Assembly: GCA_015039365.1 (NCBI GenBank)
Contig: WION01000046.1
Span: 62,001 to 126,000, forward strand
Direction: 5' to 3'
Origin: Amanita rubescens
Lineage: Eukaryota; Basidiomycota; Agaricomycetes; Agaricales; Amanitaceae
DNA length: 64,000 bases
Of the stretch, positions 12,075 through 23,900 are shown piece after piece. Within the stretch, counting starts at the first letter, position 1. Every line of letters begins with the position of its first letter. Made by a program: the position numbers and the translations under genes. The notes under the pieces are model-generated. The model did not search any database, was not told where the DNA came from, and saw only the letters and a program-made list of their open reading frames with translations.

Positions 12075-14057
12075 TTAAAGCTTCAGTAATGCCTTCATTG
12101 CATTGGCAATGAAATAGCTCGACTTGGCCATTACCCGTCGTGATTCTTTCGTAAGCTCAGGTAGTGCCTGCACTTCGCTGAGCCTGTTTGCATGATCGCT
12201 GAAATCGCGTAATATCTCGTTTCCTTGCTGAATGGAGTTGGGCGGAAAATTATCCTTGCATACGGCCACAATGCTTGACACAATGGTGATGATTTGTGTT
12301 AGGTTCTCATTCAGTGAGGGTGGCGGCTTTGCACGTCGAGCCCCGGTTAGGACGCTTTGAATTGCAACCACGATTGCTCCGGTTTGAACGTCTAGATATC
12401 GCTGAGTGAAGTCAACATCAGTGATCGAACAGTTTAAAACATTTCAAAACATTTACAGTCAGCTCTGCCCAGTTATCTTCCGGTCCTTCAGCTGTTCCCG
12501 AGTCGTCGCTCATTGCTCCACCTGAGTTCTGTTGATAAAAAATGAGCGGTGGTGAGCTCGTCTGCTCAGAGCTTGAATTGTCTGATTGGGGACGGCGTTT
12601 GAGGTCCGTACGGCCATACGAAGGAGATGCGGTCACTTCATGATGTCGTCCTTTGTTTGATGAGACGGACAAACCGCTCGCCTTTCGCTGATCCATCATG
12701 TGTTCTGCGATCTCTTTCATTCTTGGTCGTTTCGGCGCTTCCATCACCCAGCACCATTGAATCAACTCCCATGCCCCGTCACTCAGAGGCGGCTCGTCTT
12801 GTCGAGGCGGATGTTTGCCCCGAGAGACAATAGTCACGATCTGTATCTCCTGTCTGCCGGCAAAGGGTATACAATCGTAATGGATCTAGGCAATTCAGAA
12901 GCAATACAAGTATGTTTCTGCGACGCACTTCATAATAGATACACCCAAATGCGTAGACATCTGACATCTGCGTTCTTGGCGGGTCTTCAGCTGTCAGGTT
13001 ATCAGCATCCTCAGGGCATCCGAATAACTCTGGGGCTGCAAAGTTGAGATGTTTTGCTCCAGATTGGGTGTTGGTAGCATCCAAGAGTCTGGTCAATCCG
13101 AAGTCTGCGATTTGAACACGGAGATTAGCGTCCAAGAGGACATTCTCCTGAAAAGAAAGGTTAGCATTTCAACAACGCGTGTTTTATGTAGCGTACCCCA
13201 CGTAGGTCCCCATGAACCACACCCTCCGAATGAATGTACTCCATGCCCTGGGCCACTTCTAGCATCTTTCTCGAGAGTGAGCATCGATAAAGAGCCAAAG
13301 GAAGAAAAAAACATACACGTTCTGTTATTTGGGTTATCGATGGATTTATGTTCTTCCGCCATTGAGCTAGAGTCCCATTCTTCATGTATGGCGAGACGAG
13401 GAAGGCCATTCCATCTTCCTCTTCATGAATTCCGATGAATGGTAGGACGAACTTGTGCTTAAGGGATCCCCACATTAATGCCTCTCGACAAAAGGCCTGT
13501 TGGAATGAGAATAAGCAACGGCGTCTCAAGAACAGGCATTGAAAACTTACAAGGTTATTAGCGTCATTTTTGTAAAGCACTTTTAACGCAACAACTGTGC
13601 CACAAAGTTCGCCCTTAAAAACGTTGCCATAACCACCGCGACCTATGTAGTCGCGCTTGTCCGGCATGCTGATTCCAGTTACGATGAAGGACCGTGGCAC
13701 GATGGGCGTCTTTGATATGATTTTAAATATAAAGCGTCTTGCTCGTCGGTTGATGTTTATGGTTGTATCCGAACTTGATAGGTAACGATGACGAAGCACA
13801 TGTAGTGTGAATTCCAACAGATCCATTACATCCGAGGCCCGTATTATCTTTTCCGCAATGCCAATATAGTCGTCCCTGGATAACAGTCTGCGCAGAAGAT
13901 CGAGAGTGGTTGCGTTTGCGACGGGCGTGATGGAAGATCTGGGCTGCTGGCACTTAAGCAAAGTATGTAGTAACCATTTCGCAGTGACGTTGCGTACCTT
14001 CGAGTTGTTATCGTTGAGAATACGTAGCAGAGCAAGGCTGCCCGGATCAAGCGACAT
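12075..14057 (-). CDS. K1: TKL-type protein kinase with N-terminal module and Spa2/GIT1-C-like tail
   Basis: This is a predicted intracellular Ser/Thr (TKL) kinase. Exon 1 starts at the ATG at 14057 (MSLDPGSLALLRIL). After a GTACGC..TGCCAG intron, the next exon holds one helical module (LLSRDDYIGIAEK, RRARRFIFKIISK) that runs straight into the kinase: glycine loop IGRGGYGNVF, VALKVL lysine, HGDLRG catalytic loop, DFGLTRL and AAPELF. Introns with good GT..AG ends lie at about 13553-13501, 13319-13270, 13193-13150 and 12910-12867, and the last is near 12470-12412. The tail after the kinase is Ser/Gln-rich, then about 100 residues with NENLTQIITIVSSIVAVC and LTKESRRVMAKSS, which resembles the C-terminal helical-bundle domain of fungal Spa2 (GIT1-C/FAT-like). 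All key kinase residues are present, so it looks active. The Spa2 resemblance is from memory of the family, not from a search. Confidence 0.78.
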
Positions 14058-14379
14058 GTTGCTTCTACTCTTCGAGACGTCCGGAATGCCCCCTCGGGAT
14101 CGGCGAGCTGCTCCAATTCGGCCTGAGGAAGTTGAGTTCTAGGACTACTCCTGGTGCTAGAGCAGCTCTGGCGAACGACTTGAGCGTCTAATCGTGTGAA
14201 TGGTGTCAAGACAAGGCGGTGACCTCGAGGCTGTTAGAGTCACAGTTGCCATATTTGTAGTAAATGTAATGGCCTGAATTCTGGATGATAGTAGACCTAT
14301 GATTTGACCATGTCATGGCATAGGATCAGCGTGAGGCGAGGTGACGTCACACTTGCCACGTTTCACGACGACGGCGTAG

Positions 14380-15200
14380 GCTCTGGCTAACCCTCAGTAT
14401 GTTCCTTGGCCCATCTCTCTCTGCCAAAACCAACATCTTCAGACTCAAAAAAGAAAACGTGAACGCGAATGGTCTCGGTCAGGGCGCAGTCTACGCAGTT
14501 TAGCACGAACAGCTCTGTGTATTTGAACGATACGTTGGACTCGGACGGGTTTGTGATCCATGATACGAACGAGATGAAGAATCGTGTTTTATAGCACCAC
14601 GGGTGAGGACTCTTTACCGTCGTTGGGGCTCATCTGTAACTAACAATTGACGCGCAAGGTTGCGCACTCGGCTGATCAGTCCGTTGAACCATTTATCACT
14701 TACGGAAGGCCAACGCATCGTATCGGTTGCGAGTGCATATACCTGGTACCACACCTCCTCCCAACCGGACTCAAAGCTTGCCCATCCCCACTTCCAACCC
14801 ACTTCACGAGGTTGCGACTCCATCCTCGACCGGCTGGAACGAGTTAGTGGCGAGGACCTGGACGGGCCACACTTTGATGATTACCCTTAGTAAAGTACCA
14901 CAGAAGCTAACAAGATCCGCGTCAATGCAACGGGCCCGTTCCCTTCCCCTCTGGAATTCCTTCCTCGCACTGTCACAGAACAATCCCGGTACCATGAATT
15001 TTTTCTTCTGTTTTCCTAATTCCCATATTCATTATTTCTTCTACAGAAGAGCGAATAAATCTGAAACGCGCAAAGCGTTCTATGGGTGGGGGCAGTACGA
15101 GCTGGTATTCTCCGCATCGGACGAGCTCGTGAAGGATGAGCAGACGTTTTACCCGGGTGACCATAGCGGACGATCTACTAGAGTGAGCCTCCACAAGTAA
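14380..15200 (+). pseudogene. Decayed KRE6/SKN1-like GH16 gene, copy D (rearranged)
   Basis: Fragments include AQSTQFSTNSSVYLNDTL and GFVIHD (about 14490-14580), GRPTHRIG (about 14700) and, further downstream, YELVFSASDELVKDEQTFYPGD (about 15090-15165). In intact KRE6/SKN1 proteins the last block is N-terminal to the others, so either the copy is rearranged or two fragments lie side by side. Stops and frame changes are frequent. The flanks, including a GTGACGTCACACTTGCCACG stretch at about 14341, are shared with copy E, so D and E arose from one duplication together with kinases K1 and K2. Confidence 0.6.
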
Positions 15201-15915
15201 CAAACCATTTATCTAATGACGATCTCCCCGGCCAGGTTACGGTTGGTGTGCGGGTGTATTGAAGAAATGGAAGCGAAGGTGCATGAATGCTGGGAGTAAT
15301 TGAGGCCGGTCGCCCGAAAAAGTTTTATGCGCATTTTAATGCATACACGAGTAAGTCTCCCATTTCTTAGAGTTCTGAGCACGAGAGCCGAGTACTGATG
15401 AAGCACAGATTCGAACGTTCGAGCTTGACGGCGCAACAGAGGCGAGTACCGAAGAATACAACTTTACGTGGACTAAGCATAAAAGTGCGCTGCGTTCTCG
15501 ATATCCAAAGTACTGCGACGGACTTTGTTCCTCTCACACTTACGTTCACGATGTCTTTCTGTTCAAAATCTGTTCGTATTTCGTCTCTATTCGATCACTT
15601 ATTGTACAGTACGGGTCACCGAAGAGTTAATATCAAAACTTTGATTCGAGTGGATAGAACGTGACGCGGGCAAAGCAACTTAAATTGTGTCTATTTACTG
15701 CTAACCCGACCCAACGTCCAGCTAATCAATTGCATGCAGAAGATCCACAACGAATAGCACAATTAACCTCATGTGCGCTTTCGCCGCTCTCCATCTCACC
15801 ATATCCGAAGGTTTTAGATTTCAATCGACTAGCATAGATAACGCCGTGGCGCGTGCGCGACGCCCAAACGATGCCTTGGATAGCTCACTACGCCGTTTGC
15901 CCTGTTTGTTGACTT
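15201..15915. other. Duplicated non-coding flank
   Basis: The segment around 15209-15660 is closely repeated at 20134-20600: both contain GTTCGAACGTTCGAGCTTGA-like sequence and TTCACGATGTCTTTCTGTTC. No gene is recognised. From 15660 to 15915 nothing is visible. Confidence 0.6.
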
Positions 15916-15929
15916 TCACCTTGACATGC

Positions 15930-16290
15930 TCAGGCTCTGAACACCCCTATCGTTATTCTTGATGGATGTGTATCCGAACTTGATAGGTAACGATGACGAA
16001 GCACGCGTAGTGTGAATTCCAACAGATCCATTACATCCGAGGCCCGTCTTATCATTTCCGCAATGGCGATATAGTCGTCCCTGGATAACAGTCTGCGCAG
16101 AAGATCGAGAGTTGTTGCGTTTGCGACGGTAGTGATGGAAGATCCGGGCTGCTGGCACTTAAGCAAAATGCATGTAGTAACCGTTTCGCAACGTTGGGTA
16201 CCTTCGAGTTGTTATCATTAAGAATACGTAGCAACGATGAGAGAGCAAGACTGCCCGGATCAAGCGAACTGTTACTTTGACTCTTCACGA
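15930..16290 (-). pseudogene. Orphan first-module fragment of the kinase family
   Basis: The minus strand shows SSLDPGSLALSSLLRIL, an intron (GTACCC..TGCCAG) and one module (LLRRLLSRDDYIAIAEMI.., LRHRYLSSSD), nearly identical to K1. The homology stops at about 15960 before the kinase. The ATG that starts K1 is changed to AGT here. Upstream (higher coordinates) it joins directly onto the end of K2's tail at about 16290. It is a truncated relic of a further kinase copy. Confidence 0.7.
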
Positions 16291-19200
16291 CGTCGAGTCG
16301 ATGCATCTGGTGTTGGTCTATACGGCGTTGACGGATATGATGTTGACCTAGTAGTATACGATGTTGACGCATAACCGGGTGCCAGCCCCACTTCTGGTGG
16401 TGCTGGGGGTATACCGGAGGCGTAGCTTTGTGGCGGGGCCGAGAATGGGGCATTAGTATATTCTGGTATCGATGTATATTGTGCCGATGATTCCGGCCAT
16501 GCTGATGACTCCGGTGAGGTGAAAGGTGGTAGCAGACTATTAATACTACGTGATCCTGATCGTCCCGCTTCTGCTGGTGTCGTTGGGTCATTAACATAGT
16601 ATGGCGGTGAGGTGAAAGGCGGCAATGCATCGGACCGTGCTGGTTCTCGTTCTGACGACGCCACAACTGGTGCTGTTGGGTGATTGACATAGTAAGGCAT
16701 AGAGACGAAGGGCGGTAATACGTTATTGAATCGTGCCGACGATGCTGCTGGTGCCGTTGAGTATTTGTATTGGGGCGATGACGTAGTAAACTGTGGCCTA
16801 AATGGGTTTCCAGGATACGACTTATCGGGCGACGGTAGCGATGATGATTTGGATACGGGTGCGGCTGTGTTCGCCGTGGGGTGTGGTTCTGCACTCGGAG
16901 GTTGGGAAAGTTGGTGCGCCCCAGTGTTATGATGCAAGTCTTGTTGCTGCGCGGATGACGGCACGGTCGTTTCCTCAGGCGTGGTCACCGCGGGAACAGA
17001 AGGACCTGCATGCCGCGAAAATTGGGAGGCGGCCTCCGGAGATTTAATGGAACCGGAAAAGCTATTTGGATTTCGAAGTTGTGACGATGATGGCGTGGGT
17101 TCAATGACAACAGTGGGGATAGAAGAGGTATTTGAAGGTTGAGAGGGTCGATGTGTCTCGATGGTGCGGTGGTGTGACCGCATCTTGTCCTGCATGGGGC
17201 GAAATTGGGCTGCTGCTGCTTTGTCACCGTGATCGTACACCCGATAACTTAGAAATTTAGCAGAAGGTGAATTGCTGGCTGCACGGTCCATGATATACAC
17301 GATGAAAAGCAGTGTTTGATCGTCTGCGACAATTTCTTGGGTAATCACGATGGCAAGAGCTAAGATTGAAGCTTGAGTAAAGATCGCTGTAATATCACCA
17401 AAGGCTTACAAGGATTAAGCCGTCGGTATTGATTTAGATAAAACTCGGGAAGTGCCACAGTTACATATCCCTGCCCTGCGTATGTTGGAGTCAAGGGAGT
17501 ATGTTCAGACGAATTCATCTGGCCATTGATAAATAATTTGGTTATGCACTTTTCGGAGTGAGTCCAACTGGTAAAGTATAGGCTGGGTGAGAAGTCGTGT
17601 CCAGTCAAGGGAACGCTGGCGCTGCTTGTCCAGAGCTGAATCTTGAGCGCTAATGGGGTATTTGATGCTAGCTGTGCCTGGGATTTCAGAGCGTCCAATC
17701 CTACCCAGAGCGGAGCTATGCCTTTGACAGCGAGGTTAAACGCTTTCACTTTCGCAGGCAGATGAGAGACTGGTTGTGAAGGTGTGCCGCACAAAAACTG
17801 ACCATGAGATGCAAAACTTTGGGAAGCATGGACTACAGATGGCCTGAGTTCCGTGATGCCCACACTCATAGAATGCATTCTCTGGGATGGATCGGTGGGG
17901 GACATTGAAAGCCCGTCAGAGATGGGAGCATGATATGTTGCATGCGCATCAGGGGAGGAAGGAGACGAAAAAGGAGGAGCATCAGTGAACGAATCTTCAT
18001 CGTTGTATTCCTGGAATCCTCCAAAAGTGACTTGGAGCGGAGTCGAAGGAACAACTCTGGTCCTGCGCACTGTAGTACTGGACGTTGACAGGGACAAAGA
18101 TGCATCTTGTAACATCCCGTCGTTTCGAGCACTGGTTGGGGGAGATACACGTTGATAAATAGCCATCATGTGTTCTGCGATATCTTTCATTCTTGGTCGT
18201 TTCGGCGGTTCCGGCACCCAGCACCATTGAATCAACTCCCATGCCCTGTCACTCAGAGGCGGTTCGTCTTGTCGAGGCGGACGATTGCCCCGAGAGACAA
18301 GAGTCACGAGCTGTATCTCCTTTCTGCCGGCAAAGGGTATACAATCGTAATGGATCTAGGCAATTCAGATGCAACAGTACAAGCATGTTTCTGCGACGCA
18401 CTTCATAGTAGATACACCCAAATGCGTAGACATCTGACATCTGTGTTCTTGGCGGGTCTTCAGCTGTCGGGTTATCAGCGTCCTCAGGGCGTCCGAATAA
18501 CTCTGGGGCTGCAAAGTTGAGATGTTTTGCTCCAGATTGGGTGTTGGTAGCATCCAAGAGTCTGGTCAATCCAAAGTCTGCGATTTGAACACGGAGATTA
18601 GCGTCCAAGAGGATATTCTCCTGAAAAGAAAGGTTAGCATTTCAACAACGCGTGTTTTATGTAGCGTACCCCACGGAGGTCACCATGAACGACACCTTCC
18701 GAATGGATGTAATCCATGCCTTGGGCCACTTCTAGCATCTTTCTCGAGAGTGAGCATCGATGAAGAGCCAAAGGAAGAAAACACTATACATGTTCTGTTA
18801 TTTGGGCTATCGATGGATCTGTGTTCTTCCGCCATTGGGCTAGGGTCCCATTCTTCATATATGGCGAGACGAGGAAGGCCATTCCGTCTTCCTCTTCATG
18901 GATTCCTATAAATGGGAGCACGAAGTTGTGCTTAAGGGATCCCCACATTAATGCCTCTCGACAAAAGGCCTGCTGGAATGAGAATAAACGACGACGTCTC
19001 AAGAATAGACACTGAAAACTTACAATGTTGTTAGCATCATTTTTGTAAAGCACTTTTAACGCAACGACTGTGCCCCGAAATTCGCCCTTAAAAACATTGC
19101 CATAACCACCACGACCTATGTAATCTTGCTCGCTGATTGATGTTTATGGTTGGATCCGAACTTGATAGATAACGATGGCGAAGCACATGTAGTGTGAATT

Positions 19201-19457
19201 CCAACAGATCCATTACGTCCGAGGCCCGTCTGATCTTTTCCGCAATGCCGATATAGTCGTCCCTGGATAACAGTCTGCGCAGAAGGTCGAGAGTTGTTGC
19301 GTTTGCGACGGGCGTGATGGAAGATCTGGGCTGCTGGCACTTAAGCAAAGTGCATGTGGATGTAGTAACCGTTCGCAACGTTGCGTACCTTCGATTTGTT
19401 ATCGTTAAGAATACATAGCAACGATGTGAGAGCAAGGCTGCCCGGATCAAGCGACAT
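16272..19457 (-). pseudogene. K2: sister kinase with a different tail, frameshifted by a deletion
   Basis: K2 is almost identical to K1 from its first exon (ATG at 19457; an in-frame ATG also lies at 19592) through the kinase (HGDLRG-type loop, DFGLTRL, AAPELF). A deletion of about 86 bases at about 19130 removes the end of the module and the run-in to the kinase. Because this is not a multiple of three, the frame is lost before the glycine loop. After the kinase the tail is unrelated to K1: a Ser/Thr-rich linker, a beta-rich region of unknown family (17360-18100), a good intron (GTAAGC..TCTTAG at about 17400-17352) and a long Pro/Ser/Tyr-rich, low-complexity end down to a stop at 16272. The kinase could still be made only from an internal start. 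I therefore call it a probable pseudogene. Confidence 0.65.
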
Positions 19458-19739
19458 GTTGCTTCGAGACGTCCGAAATGCCTCCTCGGAATCAGTGAGT
19501 TGCCCCAATTCAGGTCGAATTCTAAGGCTGCTTCTGGGGCGGGAGTAACTCTGACGAATAGCTTGGGCGGCTAATCGTGTGAATGGCGGCAAGAAAAGGC
19601 AGTGATCATCTCGAAAGCTGTCACAGTTGCCATACTGGTGCTATTTGTAAAAACAAGCTGATATCAGCTCCCTGCTGACAGTGGTAGACCTGTGAATGAC
19701 TTGATCAGAGCGTATCATGATGAAGCCCATACGCGCGCG

Positions 19740-20110
19740 TTTTGTTGGTGCGGGGTGACGTCACACTTGCCACGTTTCACTACGAGGACGTTGTTTACTA
19801 CCACGACCTCGCACCGCGCCCTAGGCTGGCTAGTATCCATCTGCACCTCTCTCTCAGTATGTTCTGCCAAAACCAACATGTTCAGACTCAAAAAAGAAAA
19901 CGTGAACGCGAATGGTCCCGGTAGGGCACAGTCTACGCTGTTTTCCAATCTATCGTATCGGTTGCAAGTGCAGATAGCCTGGTACCCACACCTCCTCCCA
20001 ACCGGACTCAAGGCTTGCCCATCCCCACTTCCAACACACTTCCCCTCACGGCCTGTGCCACGAGGCTAGTACAACCCATCCTCGACCGGCTGGAACGATC
20101 TACTAGAGTG
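19740..20110 (+). pseudogene. Decayed KRE6/SKN1-like GH16 remnant, copy E
   Basis: This is the shorter sister of copy D: the GTGACGTCACACTTGCCACG start, an AAGAAAACGTGAACGCGAATG stretch and a GRAQST remnant, fused by a deletion to the CACACCTCCTCCCAACCGGA segment. It lacks most conserved blocks and has no usable frame. It is recognised mainly by its similarity to copy D. Confidence 0.55.
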
Positions 20111-20114
20111 AGCC

Positions 20115-20970
20115 TCCCCAAGTGACAAACCATTTATCTAACGACGATCTTCCTGGCCAGGTTACGGTTGGTATGCGGGTGTATTGAATAAAGGGATGCG
20201 AAGATGCATGAGTGCTGGGAGTAATTGAGGCCGGCCGCCCGAAAAGGTTTTATGCGCACTTTGATGCATATACGAGTAAGTCTCCATTTTTTACAGTCTC
20301 GAGCGCGAGATCCGGGTACTGATGAAGCACAGGTTCGAACGTTCGAGCTTGACGGCGCAACAGTGGTCAGTACCGAAGAATACAACTTTATGCGGACTAA
20401 GCATAGAAGCTATCGCCGTAAAATACGCATACATGCACGTTTTCTGTTTCCCTCGCTCTCGATAGCACGCGTTCCCCTCACACTCACGTTCACGATGTCT
20501 TTCTGTTCAAAATCCGTTCGTATTTCGTCTCGCTTATTGTACAGTATAGGTTACCGAAGAGTGAATATCAAAGAATTTGATTCGAGTGGATAGAACGTGA
20601 TGCGGGCAAAGCAACTTGGTTGTGTCTTTTTACCAGCTAATCAATTGCACGCGGAAGACTTCGTTCGCTTTCGGAATCCTACCGCAATCAGGCTTAGCAT
20701 ACAGTTCTCAGCGGCTTATAAAAAGAAAAATTCTTACGTGACGTCTCCGCGTTCGATCGGACTAATGGTGTTGTTATTCTTCAACGATAGCATTGAATAA
20801 AAGGACGTTTTCAGCGTACCGAGGAAGTAATACCAGATGTTGATCCAACGTGATTGTCAGGTTCCTACCGTGATTTGGTTCAGGCAAGTAACCCAGCTCA
20901 AATAAAAATATGCCCACGTCATGTACGTGTTTTCGTTTTTGAGAGGCCTGGCGTGGTGATGGGATATGTC
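20115..20970. other. Duplicated flank, then featureless sequence
   Basis: 20134-20600 repeats 15209-15660 (the unit that duplicated with the kinases). 20600-20970 has no recognisable gene or repeat. Confidence 0.55.
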
Positions 20971-20972
20971 AG

Positions 20973-23900
20973 TTACAAAACTTGCTCAGTGGTAGAAAGC
21001 GACGATCTGCTCACTGTACTATCAAGTGTTGATGAAGACGGCAATTCTTCTGGCAGAGTTTCATCGTCGGTGTTGCTTTGGGGAGACACAGATTGCAACA
21101 TCCCTATCATGCTTTCCACGACGTCATTCATTCTTGGCCGTTTCAACGGTTCCCGCACCCAGCAGCGCTGAATCACGTCCCACGCGCCATCGCTCATGGG
21201 TTGATCATCTAGCCGAGGTGGTCGAATACCTCGAGAAACAAGGGACAATATTTGCAAATCTGATTTACCGGCAAAAGGTATGATATTGTAATGAATCTTG
21301 AAAGAAATTAGCACGAAGATAAGCATGTTTACTATTATAACACACTTCATAATAAAGACATCCGAAAGCGTAGACGTCTGACATTTGAGTTCTGGGAGGA
21401 GTGTCATCTGATGGACCTTCGTCATCCCCTGACTGTCCGAATAACTCTGGGGCGGCAAAGTTCAGATGTAGTGCTCCCGATCTCGTATTTGTAGCTTCCG
21501 AGAGTCGAGTCAAACCAAAGTCGGCTAATTGGACATGAAAATTATCATCCAAGAGAACATTCTCCTGAAGAGAAGAGTCAGCATTGTAACGTAGTGTGTC
21601 TGAGGTAGTAGAATACTACCCCGCGGAGATCGCCGTGAACTGCGTCTTCTGAATGGATGTATTCCATGGCTTGCGTGACTTCCAGGAGCTTCCAAGTGTT
21701 AGACGTAAATGAAAGCAAGAAATGGGTAAAGGCGTACACGTTCTTCAATGACGGCTATTGGTGGATTTGCTTGTTTCCGCCATCGGGCTAGAGTACCGTT
21801 CTTCATATATGGCGAAACGAGGAAAAGGTGTGGTAGTAAGGTTGTGTTTGTGATTTCATGGATCCCTAAAAACGGTAGTACGAACTGGTGCTTGAGGGAT
21901 TGCCACATCAATGCCTCCCTGCAGAAGGCCTGTTGGTCTCCGAATCAGAAATCAGCTGTAACAATGACATGGAAAAGAGACATACAACTTGGTTATCAGA
22001 CTTGTACAGCACTTTCAGTGCAACGACTTCGCCCTGTCGTTCGCCCTCGAAAACGCACCCAAACCCGCCTGAACCAAAATAATTATGCTTGGATGGTATG
22101 CTGACTCCAATTGCGATCACGGACGGTGGTATGACGGGTATCTTTGAGATAAGTTTAAACATAAATCGTCGTGCTCGTCGCGTAATATCTACAGGGGTGT
22201 CGGAGTCCTGAATCGATATGCGATGATTAAGAAGCATATCAAGTATGAGATCCAAAATTACACTGGCATCCGACGGATCATCTATGCGAGCCACGAGGGC
22301 AACGTAGTCCTCTCGGGATAGAATTTCGCACATGAGATCAACAATTATTGCACCTAAAGCAGAGGGATATAAATACTATTGATCATTAGGTGTAGTACAT
22401 TGCAGGTCTGAAATGGCACACCTTCGTAAAGCTATCCTTGAGCATATATAAGAGCAATGGAAGGGCATGGCTGTCGGGATCATATGGCATGTTCAATGAT
22501 TGCATCTTTGAGAAAACTTCCAATATAAATCGTCTTCCTCGCCGATTCATGTCCGAGTCCTGATTTAAGAACGAAACATGATGATATTCAAGCATACACA
22601 GGAAGAAATGCATCAGATTGTTGGCCTCAGAGACTTGGTCTAGCTGTGCCACGAGGGTGATGTAGTCCTCCCTGGATAGAATGTGGCGCATAAGGTCGAT
22701 TGTCACTGGGTGTACCCCCTCATCCTGCCACTATAGCTGTTAAGTTAATGTGATTTCCAAGTTTTCGCAAGCGTTACGCACCAGTGATTGATGGTTGAGG
22801 ATGTAGAGGAGCAATTGAAAAGAATAGTTTTCGGGATCGTCTAGATGGGATGGTGGTACGGCATATGTCTTTGACATAATTTTCAACAGGAACAGTCTTG
22901 CCCGCTGGGCCATGTCTGCGGTGCCGTAAATGCCATCTAGAAAATAGGTTTCTCCAATTATGAAATCCAACAGATTTGTGACGTCTGTGGCATGGTCGAG
23001 CTGTGCCACAATGTCTATGTAGTCTTCCTGGGATAGAATCTCGCATATAAGATTGCTTAGTATTCCGGTTATAACCGCAGACCCGATGAGAGATACCGGC
23101 TATCAGCTCTTAGGAGAGTTTACTATCCCAATTTGAACGCGCACCTTCTTAGCATTGAGTATAGAGTTGATCAATTGGAAAGTGTTGCTGTGAGGATCAT
23201 ACGGCATGCCATTGGACAATGATATACCTTGCATCTTTGCGATCACTTCGAGTATAAATCGTCTTCCTCATCGTTTCAAGTCTACATTAACAGAATCCTG
23301 ATTTGAGAAGGAATGATAATAAGCCATGTGCCCTATAAACTCCACCAGATTCTCGGCCTCTGAGTTATGGTGTAGCTCTGCCGCAAAATCAATGAAGTCT
23401 TCTCTTAACAGAACCTCATTCATAAGGTTTACCGCCAATTCATTTCTTGCGGGGTGATATCCAAGCTATTGGCTCATCAGAGGAATGCATCCAGTGTTTG
23501 AAATGTTGCGCACCTCCGTACTGCTAAGTATATAAAGGAGAGATGGGAGCGTATTGCTGTGAAAATCATACGGCATGTTGGGCAGTGGTTCGCCACGCAT
23601 TTTTGAGATGATTGCGAACATAAATCGTCTCGCCCGTTGGCTCATGTCCGTAGTACCGGTAGAATCGCGATTTGATAAAGAGTAACGATCAAGCATATGC
23701 GTTATGAATTCCAACAAATTCATAGCATCCGAGAATTCATTCACCTGTGAGGCGAGGGCGATGTAGTCCTCTCTGGATAGAATCCCGTCCACAGAGCGGA
23801 TCGTCATTTTGCTCATAACGGGAGATTCGGGCTGTTCGCTCTTAAGAATAGTTCGTTCCGGTACGAAATATTGCGCACCTTCTTATTTCTGAGTATAGTG

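Noticed and set aside
19341..19450. Apparent frameshift in K2 after its first exon
   Set aside because: It disappears once the GTACGC..TGCCAG intron shared with K1 is recognised; only the later deletion breaks the frame.
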